From Parachlamydiales bacterium (GTDB lineage Bacteria; Chlamydiota; Chlamydiia; Chlamydiales; Simkaniaceae), in NCBI GenBank assembly GCA_030641465.1, contig DAOWHK010000228.1, forward strand, positions 1 to 7,395: a stretch of DNA of 7,395 bases, written 5' to 3'. The notes beneath the pieces were generated by a model that was not told the DNA's origin, ran no database searches, and was given only the letters and a program-made list of their open reading frames with translations. The position numbers and the translations under genes are program-made. Positions 1 through 5,204 of this stretch are shown here, in pieces; within the stretch, counting starts at the first letter, position 1; each line of letters begins with the position of its first letter.

Positions 1-25
1 AACGGTAAATTGGATAAAGGCCACT

Positions 26-1456
26 ATGACAAATTATCAAATTATCGCAAAAAAATTTCGACCCCAAACTTTTTCAAGCGTTTGCGGACAGACCTCGATT
101 GTTCGCGCTTTAAAAAATGCAATTCACTTAAATCGCCTTGCAAATGCATATCTTTTTTGTGGATCCCGAGGCACGGGGAAGACAACACTTGCCCGCATTT
201 TAGCAAAAGCGATCAATTGCCAAAACCCCACTGCAGACTGCGAACCTTGTAACCTATGTAGCAGCTGCCGTGAAATCACGGCCGGTAGATCTCTTGATGT
301 GATTGAAATTGATGGTGCATCAAATCGTGGGATTGATGATATTCGGCAATTAAGTGATACGGCCGGTTATGCTCCAGCGCATGGAAAGTATAAGCTTTAT
401 ATCATTGACGAAGTCCACATGCTGACAAAAGAGGCTTTTAATGCCCTTTTGAAAACACTCGAAGAGCCACCCTCTCACGTTAAATTTTTCTTCGCTACAA
501 CCGAAGGACACAAAGTGCTGCCGACAATTGTCAGTAGGTGCCAGCGCTATGACCTAAACCGTATATCAAGTAACGAAGTAATTGGTAAACTTAAGATCAT
601 TGGAAAGCAACTCGGAGTAGTAATTGAGGACGAAGCATTAAATGCCGTTGCTGATTTATCAGAGGGAAGTCTTAGGGATGCAGAGTCGATGCTTGATCAA
701 TTGATTTGTCTGTCTGATAAAAAAATCACGCAAAAAATAGTCAACGACGCTTTTGGACTGCCTTCAAAAAAGATGTTTTTTCGTCTAGACGAGGCTATTT
801 ACAATAAAAATCTCTCCTTTGCATTTGAGCTAAGTCAGGAGCTTTTTTCCTCAGGTACTCACCTTGTGCATTTTGTGGAAAATTTAGCCAGGCATTATCG
901 AAATATCCTAATGTTCAAACTTCAAATCCCAATAGATCCTCTATCAAAGGACGAAAAATATACAAACTCCGCCGAGCTTTATACAGAAAGTCATTGCCTG
1001 TATATCTTAGAATATCTTACGAAATGGATCCAAGAAATCCACCTTTCGAGCTTTAAAAGGATTAATATCGAGATGATTTTACTTCATCTCCTTCAGAGTA
1101 AAGATCGCATATCTATTGACGTGCTTGTAAAGCGGCTTGCAGCTCTTGAAACAACAGATGCGCCTGTCGAACTGCCAAAAGTGGAAATTGCAAAAATACC
1201 CCTACCCCAATCTGATGAGCCTAAAATCAATCCCCCTATTTTAGAGAAAGAACCTGAGCAAATCAAAAAACCTGTGGAAATAGCTCCTATAGCGCCCCAA
1301 TCTAATGAGCCTAAAATCAGCCCTCCCGTTTTAGAGAAAGAGCCTGAACAAATCAAAAAAAATGTTGATAAGCCCTCTTTTTTTGAAAAACAACACCGAT
1401 ATGATACGATTTTGCAATTCGCAAGCATTGAACTAAATGGTTCTATTAAAAAATAA
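26..1456 (+). CDS. dnaX: DNA polymerase III subunit gamma/tau (DnaX), short form
   Basis: ATPase of the clamp loader that opens and places the sliding clamp on primed DNA. The 476-residue product has an AAA+ core: Walker A GSRGTGKTT at residues 46-54, four zinc-ligand cysteines (C65, C75, C78, C81, with an extra C72), Walker B IIDEVH at 126-131, sensor 1 FFATTE at 155-160, the arginine-finger SRC motif at 170-172 and the sensor 2 stretch GSLRDAESMLDQ starting at 214. The clamp-loader collar domain follows to about residue 370. After that come a repetitive P/K/E-rich linker (394-445) and a short tail of about 25 residues. The long C-terminal polymerase-binding region of E. coli tau is absent, so it is nearer gamma in size. 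The start is ATG 26, preceded by AAAGG at 16-20. The intact P-loop argues against the delta-prime subunit HolB. Confidence 0.97.
   Translation: MTNYQIIAKKFRPQTFSSVCGQTSIVRALKNAIHLNRLANAYLFCGSRGTGKTTLARILAKAINCQNPTADCEPCNLCSSCREITAGRSLDVIEIDGASNRGIDDIRQLSDTAGYAPAHGKYKLYIIDEVHMLTKEAFNALLKTLEEPPSHVKFFFATTEGHKVLPTIVSRCQRYDLNRISSNEVIGKLKIIGKQLGVVIEDEALNAVADLSEGSLRDAESMLDQLICLSDKKITQKIVNDAFGLPSKKMFFRLDEAIYNKNLSFAFELSQELFSSGTHLVHFVENLARHYRNILMFKLQIPIDPLSKDEKYTNSAELYTESHCLYILEYLTKWIQEIHLSSFKRINIEMILLHLLQSKDRISIDVLVKRLAALETTDAPVELPKVEIAKIPLPQSDEPKINPPILEKEPEQIKKPVEIAPIAPQSNEPKISPPVLEKEPEQIKKNVDKPSFFEKQHRYDTILQFASIELNGSIKK
1205..1360 (+). repeat. In-frame tandem duplication in the dnaX linker
   Basis: Two 66-bp copies, at 1205-1270 and 1295-1360, lie 90 bp apart within dnaX and differ at 8 of 66 positions by my alignment. 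They encode 22-residue units (residues 394-415 and 424-445) that differ at only three residues. Each starts PQS and ends EKEPEQIKK. The composition is typical of a flexible, disordered linker between the clamp-loader body and the short C-terminal tail. Confidence 0.9.
1355..1362 (+). other. A8 slippery run in dnaX with adjacent -1 frame stop
   Basis: A run of eight adenines covers the two Lys codons 444-445 and the start of Asn 446. A slip into the -1 frame reads AAA TGT TGA, so translation would stop at 1366-1368 after two extra residues, giving about 447 residues instead of 476. In E. coli, dnaX uses a -1 slip at A AAA AAG to make gamma, and Thermus dnaX uses transcriptional slippage on an A run. 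Use of this site here is inference only. I did not identify a clear stimulatory hairpin just downstream. Confidence 0.3.
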
Positions 1457-1458
1457 TT

Positions 1459-1481
1459 TACCTCCAAATTTCGTAGAGGTA
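1459..1481 (+). other. Small stem-loop after dnaX
   Basis: TACCTC (1459-1464) can pair with GAGGTA (1476-1481) around an 11-nt loop directly after the dnaX stop. It overlaps the first two bases of the neighbouring inverted-repeat element and has no U-tract of its own, so it is not a convincing terminator alone. Confidence 0.25.
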
Positions 1482-1579
1482 TAGTGGATTAAATCTTGAT
1501 TGATAAAATCGGCTGACTAGATTTTTTTATAGAACAAAGCTACAGATGGATTTTATCAATCAAGATTTAATCCACTATA
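1480..1579. mobile_element. MITE-like element with perfect 31-bp terminal inverted repeats
   Basis: Positions 1480-1510 and 1549-1579 are exact reverse complements over 31 bp and enclose a 38-bp centre (1511-1548) with no ORF. The outer ends read TATAGTGG and CCACTATA. The terminal TA on each side could be a TA target duplication, as made by IS630/mariner-type transposases, which would leave a 96-bp element. It fills most of the gap between dnaX and ybaB and would fold as RNA into a long AT-rich hairpin able to affect read-through from dnaX into ybaB. The non-autonomous transposon reading is inference. A long hairpin terminator or processing site is the alternative. The partial relative at 1938-1956 favours a dispersed family. 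Confidence 0.7.
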
Positions 1580-1619
1580 TGTTACAATTATGCATACATA
1601 ATAACTTGAGGATCTATCC

Positions 1620-1925
1620 ATGGGAAGTGGTTTTTCAAAAATGAAAAAACAAGCGCGTCAATTTGAAGAGCAGCTTCAGAAGATGCAAGAAGATTTAAAA
1701 AGCGTAGAAGTACAAGGACAAGCTGGAAATGGCCTTGTAACTGCGACTCTTAGTGGAGAAAAGGAATTAAAGGAAATATCTATTAATCCTGAATGCGTGG
1801 ATAAAGAGGATATCGAAGGTCTTCAAGATCTCATTCTGGAATCGATGCATGATGCATATAAAAAACTTGAAGAAAAGACTCCGGCATCCCCTCTTGGCGG
1901 CGCAGGCCTGCCCTTCGGATTTTAA
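1620..1925 (+). CDS. ybaB: Nucleoid-associated protein, YbaB/EbfC family
   Basis: Small DNA-binding protein of the YbaB/EbfC family, which forms dimers that bind and bridge DNA and often sits next to dnaX. The 101-residue product has the family layout. Residues 5-30 form a Gln/Lys/Glu-rich helix (KKQARQFEEQLQKMQEDL). The core VEVQGQAGNGLVTATLSG at about 29-46 and the segment ISINPECVDKEDIEGLQDLI match the conserved beta strands and acidic helix. A Gly/Pro-rich tail ends LPFGF. The start is ATG 1620 with TTGAGG at 1606-1611 as ribosome binding site. In many bacteria dnaX-ybaB are co-transcribed, but here the 100-bp inverted-repeat element separates them. TACAAT at 1583-1588 and CATAAT at 1597-1602 are possible -10 boxes, but neither has a good -35. 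Confidence 0.93.
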   Translation: MGSGFSKMKKQARQFEEQLQKMQEDLKSVEVQGQAGNGLVTATLSGEKELKEISINPECVDKEDIEGLQDLILESMHDAYKKLEEKTPASPLGGAGLPFGF

Positions 1926-1937
1926 ATTTATACCTAA

Positions 1938-1956
1938 ATTGATAAAATCCACTATA
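1938..1956. repeat. Solitary short copy related to the 1480-1579 repeat
   Basis: The 19-bp stretch starting ATTGATAAAATCC and ending ACTATA shares its first 14 bases with the reverse complement of 1547-1560. Its last 11 bases are the reverse complement of the element's outer end at 1480-1490. It lies in the gap between ybaB and ptsI and its CTA at 1952-1954 is the ptsI TAG stop read on the minus strand. It looks like a shortened or rearranged relative of the element, placed so that inverted copies bracket ybaB. Confidence 0.6.
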
Positions 1957-3718
1957 AAAAAAGAGTAGCTTCTGTTTTTTCATAATGCATGATTAAATGA
2001 TCATAAATCTTTTTTGCATCGTTCATATTGAAGACTTCATAAGCAAGAATTTTGGCAGTTTCGAGGGATTCTCTTCTGATCATATTTTTTATTATAGGGA
2101 TCATTTTTGGTGCGCAGGAAAACTGACGGATCCCCATTCCAAGAAGAAGCGGTGTAAAATAAGGGTTGGAAGCAAGTTCACCACAAACACCAAGAGACCT
2201 TTTTTGCTTACCTGCATCCACAATCACTCTTTTAATCAACCTAAGAACACTTGGATGTGAAGGCTTGTAGTAACTTTGTACGTTTTGATTTTGACGGTCC
2301 ACTGCAAGGGTATACTGAATCAAATCATTTGTTCCAAGGGAGATGAAATCTGACTCTTTAGCAATAAGATCAGCTGTTAGCGCTGCAGATGGCACTTCAA
2401 TCATTGATCCTAAAGGAATGTTTTTTATGGGAACATGACCTGATCTTTCAAGCTCTTCCTTTACTTCCTCGACAAACTGCCTTGTTTCAATAATTTCAGA
2501 TACATCAGAAACAAGAGGAATAAGAATACGCAAATCTCCATAGATGCTAGCGCGAAGTAATGCCCGAATCTGACGACGAAAAATCTCTTTATTGTTTAGA
2601 AGCAACCTAATTGCGCGGCATCCGAGCGCTGGATTTTTTCCTTCTCGAAAAAAGGAACTTTCGCCTTTATCTCCCCCAACATCAAAAATGCGAATGACAA
2701 CAGGAAGCCCATCGGCGACTTCTAATACTTGTTTATATTTTTCAAACTGCTCATTTTCTTGGAATTGATAGAGGTCATTCTCAATAAGAAATTCTGATCG
2801 AAAAAGTCCAACGCCAGCAGCGCGGTGCGTTTTTAACTTTTTGAGGTCATCTAGGCGTTCAATGTTTGCTAAAACCTCAATTTTGCACCCATCTTTTGTC
2901 TGAACATCAAGATTCTCTTCATCTACGAATCGAATATACTTTTTTGCTAAAATGGCTTGTAATTTTTGATATTTGGCAAGCGTTTCTGGACTTGGATCTA
3001 CAATCACATCACCAGATGTACCATCAACGATAACCGCAACTTGCCCGTGCTTTGACAAACCATGGAAATCAATATCTACAATCACATAGGGAATGCCTTT
3101 CGATTGAGCAATAATTGCTGCATGAGAGGTTTTTCCACCATATGTTGTAACAAACGCAGTAATGTGATTTTCTATTACAGCTGCTGCGTCTGACGGGGAA
3201 AGTTCTTTAGAAAAAACAATGCATTTTTCAGAAAAGATATCAATTTTTTCCGATTTTTCCTCAGAATATAGATTTTTCATAATCCGTTTCGAAAGATCTT
3301 TCACATCAACGAGTCGCTGCTGAAAAAAATGATCGGAGATTTTACTAAATTTGTTTTCATAATCTCCAATTACCGAGTGAAATACAGCTTCTGTATTTTT
3401 AAGCATCACCCGAATTTTTTCCTCTACATTCGTTGTCATTAATGGGTCATCAAGCATTTGAATATGCGCATCAATAATTGACATCGCATCGCTCGATCCT
3501 TCCCTGACTAAATATTTTTGCAACTCATGCAAATCTTGCCGGCTAGAGGTAATAGCACCTCTATAGCGGGAGATTTCTTCATCAATTGCAGAATGCGGAA
3601 TCTCAAATTCAGGAACGGTCTCCTGAAAATCATCTTGCGCAAGTAAAAGTGTACCAATTGCTATGCCATCACTTACAGGTATGCCTTTATAACGCTTTTC
3701 TGATGAGGATTTGCTCAT
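1952..3718 (-). CDS. ptsI: PTS enzyme I (phosphoenolpyruvate-protein phosphotransferase)
   Basis: Cytoplasmic enzyme that autophosphorylates from phosphoenolpyruvate and passes the phosphate to HPr. The 588-residue product is full length (E. coli 575). The N-terminal HPr-binding/phosphohistidine half carries GGKTSHAAI with the active histidine at H199. The TIM-barrel half holds GLFRSEFLI (304-312), R343 with DVGGDK (346-351), GSMIEVPSAAL (437-447), the LGTNDLIQYTLAVDR signature (461-475, where the usual following Gly is Gln) and the catalytic cysteine in VCGELA (C512). The ATG at 3718-3716 overlaps the ptsH stop as ATGA and has its own AAGGA six nucleotides upstream, so it is coupled to ptsH. 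Its TAG stop lies inside a short repeat copy. No EII component is encoded nearby. Confidence 0.98.
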   Translation of the reverse strand: MSKSSSEKRYKGIPVSDGIAIGTLLLAQDDFQETVPEFEIPHSAIDEEISRYRGAITSSRQDLHELQKYLVREGSSDAMSIIDAHIQMLDDPLMTTNVEEKIRVMLKNTEAVFHSVIGDYENKFSKISDHFFQQRLVDVKDLSKRIMKNLYSEEKSEKIDIFSEKCIVFSKELSPSDAAAVIENHITAFVTTYGGKTSHAAIIAQSKGIPYVIVDIDFHGLSKHGQVAVIVDGTSGDVIVDPSPETLAKYQKLQAILAKKYIRFVDEENLDVQTKDGCKIEVLANIERLDDLKKLKTHRAAGVGLFRSEFLIENDLYQFQENEQFEKYKQVLEVADGLPVVIRIFDVGGDKGESSFFREGKNPALGCRAIRLLLNNKEIFRRQIRALLRASIYGDLRILIPLVSDVSEIIETRQFVEEVKEELERSGHVPIKNIPLGSMIEVPSAALTADLIAKESDFISLGTNDLIQYTLAVDRQNQNVQSYYKPSHPSVLRLIKRVIVDAGKQKRSLGVCGELASNPYFTPLLLGMGIRQFSCAPKMIPIIKNMIRRESLETAKILAYEVFNMNDAKKIYDHLIMHYEKTEATLFL

Positions 3719-3990
3719 GACTTTTCCTTATCTAGCTGACTTGCAAAAACACTTTTGAGTTTTAGCATTGTATCTTCTGCATCACCACCCTCTATTGTGA
3801 CTGTGATCCATGCATCTTTTGCAGCTGCTAAAACGAGTATGCTCATCATACTGCGGGCATCAACCGTTTCTTTCTTATGAGTAAAGTGCACTGAAGAGTT
3901 AGACTCCATTACAAGTTTTGCTAAAATAGACGCAGGCCTAATATGAAGACCTAAAGCATTTTTGATTTGAAGGTTCTCACTGAGTTTCAA
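3715..3990 (-). CDS. ptsH: Phosphocarrier protein HPr (TTG start)
   Basis: Small carrier that receives phosphate from enzyme I on a histidine and can be phosphorylated by HprK on a serine. I place the start at TTG 3990-3988, giving 91 residues beginning MKLSENLQIKN. AAGGAG lies eight nucleotides upstream of this codon, and the active histidine becomes H16 (LGLHIRPAS), close to the family's H15. An upstream TTG at 4014 would add eight residues and has no such support. S47 in ARSMMS is the HprK target and keeps the canonical 31-residue distance from the histidine. The gene overlaps the 3' end of hprK by 14 nt and ptsI by 4 nt. Both phosphorylation sites are intact, so the protein should answer both to enzyme I and to HprK. 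Confidence 0.95.
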   Translation of the reverse strand: MKLSENLQIKNALGLHIRPASILAKLVMESNSSVHFTHKKETVDARSMMSILVLAAAKDAWITVTIEGGDAEDTMLKLKSVFASQLDKEKS

Positions 3991-4927
3991 TGGAAAGTCT
4001 CCTTCTTGTCGCAATTGCTTCGAGTAACTTCACATTAAACTCTTTTGCAGAATTATATCCCATTTGTTTTAATCGATGATTCAATACGGTTGTCTCAAGC
4101 AGGAGAACAACATCTCTGCCAGGTTTCACAGGAAGAAGGTATTCGGGCACTTTAATTCCTAAAAGTTCCTTATATTTTTCTTCAAGACCTACACGATCAT
4201 AGAAGTGATTATCATCCCAGGCTTCGAGCTTTACAATCATATCAATTCTCATTGATTCACTAATACATACAGCGCCATAGAGGTGCGCAACATTTATTAT
4301 CCCGATTCCTCTAATTTCTAGCAAATGCCGCGTAAGCTCTGGACCTTTTCCCTCTAAATACCCCCCTTCTGTTTTCTTTACCTGCACAATATCGTCAGAA
4401 ATCAAGCGATGGCCCCTTTCGATAAGTCCAAGCGCCGCTTCACTTTTTCCAACAGAGGAGTCTCCTTGAATGAGTATTCCAATACCAAAAGCTTCCACTA
4501 AAGTTCCGTGACAAGAAAGGGCTTTTGAGCATTGATCTCTAAGTAGAACGGTGAGCTGATTTTCCAGTTGCATTGCTGGAAGGTTGGATTTAAAAAGAGG
4601 GATTTTATCTTCAAGACAAATTTGAAGTAGTTCCAGAGGGATACGAAGTCTTTTTGAAACAAGGACTGCTGGATTTTGATTAGAAAGGATTCCCCTTAAA
4701 CGGTGTTTTCTTGTATTCGAATCTAACTTTTTAAGATATTCCATCTCTTCCGCTGCAAAAAGTACAATTTGTCCCCGTTTTTCATCCTTTATTAGTCCTG
4801 TTAGAGATAGCCCTGGACGATATATTTCAGGAATCTTGATCTTGCGAAGCAGATCCACAGCATCAACCACAAGAGTCAACCCAAGCTCCTTTCCATATTT
4901 CTGATATAGCTCTTTAACCAGTATCAC
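3977..4927 (-). CDS. hprK: HPr kinase/phosphorylase (GTG start)
   Basis: Bifunctional enzyme that phosphorylates HPr on its regulatory serine using ATP or pyrophosphate and removes it by phosphorolysis. The 316-residue product has the N-terminal HprK domain (about 1-130). The catalytic domain follows with H140 in CHGTLVEAFG, P-loop GDSSVGKS at 155-162, the acidic pair D178-D179 in LISDD, the family signature LEIRGIGIINV (203-213, with E204), the HLYGA loop (215-219), R245 in YDRVG and the conserved LPVKPGRDV at 265-273. The start is GTG 4927-4925, preceded by AAGGA with a 10-nt spacer. It leads the operon and overlaps ptsH. Its association with general PTS proteins but no visible EII suggests regulatory signalling, which is inference. 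All catalytic residues I can check are present. Confidence 0.97.
   Translation of the reverse strand: MILVKELYQKYGKELGLTLVVDAVDLLRKIKIPEIYRPGLSLTGLIKDEKRGQIVLFAAEEMEYLKKLDSNTRKHRLRGILSNQNPAVLVSKRLRIPLELLQICLEDKIPLFKSNLPAMQLENQLTVLLRDQCSKALSCHGTLVEAFGIGILIQGDSSVGKSEAALGLIERGHRLISDDIVQVKKTEGGYLEGKGPELTRHLLEIRGIGIINVAHLYGAVCISESMRIDMIVKLEAWDDNHFYDRVGLEEKYKELLGIKVPEYLLPVKPGRDVVLLLETTVLNHRLKQMGYNSAKEFNVKLLEAIATRRRLSIETQ
3999..4004 (-). promoter_or_regulatory. Shine-Dalgarno site that fixes the ptsH TTG start
   Basis: AAGGAG on the minus strand, eight nucleotides before TTG 3990, lies inside the last arginine codons of hprK (AGA AGG AGA). It is the strongest ribosome binding site in the operon and is what selects the 91-residue HPr over the longer frame. 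Its position inside hprK implies that ptsH is translated from the hprK message. Confidence 0.75.
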
Positions 4928-5071
4928 CTAAATAAATTCCTTCTGCTTTGATAATTTTCCATAAAATGGGATTGATGATGAGCTAAGGATGAGTTCTTTG
5001 CCAGCATAGATTTCCCTTTGAGCCCTTGTGACATCGTCTGAAACTCTATTATAATAAACACTTGAATCCAT
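4928..5071 (-). CDS. Possible 47-residue leader ORF abutting hprK
   Basis: From ATG 5071-5069 the minus strand stays open for 47 codons and ends with TAG at 4930-4928, touching the hprK GTG at 4927. The product begins MDSSVYYNRVSDDVTRAQRE and ends SKQKEFI. It is mixed, charged and protein-like, and the open frame continues seven codons upstream of the ATG. hprK's own AAGGA lies in its last codons, a layout consistent with translational coupling. No Shine-Dalgarno precedes the ATG and I recognise no family. A competing frame (5109-4924, 61 codons) overlaps it and looks less protein-like. It may be a small gene, a regulatory leader, the remnant of a longer gene or chance. Confidence 0.35.
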   Translation of the reverse strand: MDSSVYYNRVSDDVTRAQREIYAGKELILSSSSIPFYGKLSKQKEFI

Positions 5072-5129
5072 AGGAAAATCTTGGTAGAGTTTTTATTTCT
5101 ATTTATCATTAATAGAGACTACAAGAATT

Positions 5130-5158
5130 TGTATAAAGTCTTTTTTTTAATTTGTTAA
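5130..5158 (-). promoter_or_regulatory. Candidate promoter for the hprK-ptsH-ptsI operon
   Basis: Minus strand TTAACA (5158-5153, five of six matches to TTGACA) and TATACA (5135-5130, four of six to TATAAT) are separated by exactly 17 nt. Transcription would start near 5123, leaving a leader of about 195 nt before hprK, or about 50 nt before the possible small ORF. A second, perfect TATAAT lies at 5053-5048 but lacks a fair -35. Confidence 0.45.
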
Positions 5159-5180
5159 TTAACTTTTATTGTTTTATAGA
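5152..5180 (+). promoter_or_regulatory. Candidate promoter for ndh-comEC
   Basis: Plus strand TTGTTA (5152-5157) and TATAGA (5175-5180), each four of six matches to consensus, are 17 nt apart. The start would fall near 5187, giving a short leader of about 18 nt with the ribosome binding site at its very 5' end. Its -35 shares five bases with the opposing operon's -35, around the palindrome GTTAATTAAC at 5154-5163. Confidence 0.4.
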
Positions 5181-5204
5181 AATAATAAAGAGGTTTATAA
5201 ATCG

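Noticed and set aside
10..252. 80-codon plus-strand frame over the dnaX start
   Set aside because: It begins at TTG in another frame and overlaps the conserved DnaX N-terminus with unrelated text.
1093..1467. 124-codon minus-strand frame opposite dnaX
   Set aside because: It mirrors the low-complexity duplicated linker of dnaX, has repeated Gly/Ser/Phe-rich text only because of that repeat, and has no family resemblance.
1956..1980. A7-GAG-TAG-CTTCTG-T6 as a bidirectional terminator for ybaB and ptsI
   Set aside because: The stem needs a bulge and mismatches, is nearly all A-T, and lies within the last ptsI codons, where a terminator for ptsI itself would cut the gene.
1997..2260. 87-codon plus-strand frame opposite ptsI
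   Set aside because: It is the antisense shadow of the conserved C-terminal barrel of enzyme I.
4012..4014. Upstream TTG as the HPr start (99 residues)
   Set aside because: It would put the active histidine at 24 instead of 16, deepen the overlap with hprK, and read through the AAGGAG site that serves TTG 3990.
4924..5109. 61-codon minus-strand frame ending in TGA that overlaps the hprK GTG
   Set aside because: The stop/start overlap is tempting, but there is no ribosome binding site, the text is less protein-like, and it conflicts with the 47-codon frame over the same bases.
5169..5171. TTG at 5169 as the ndh start
   Set aside because: It lies upstream of the candidate -10 and ribosome binding site and adds 12 residues before the FAD fold. 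ATG 5205 gives the usual N-terminus.
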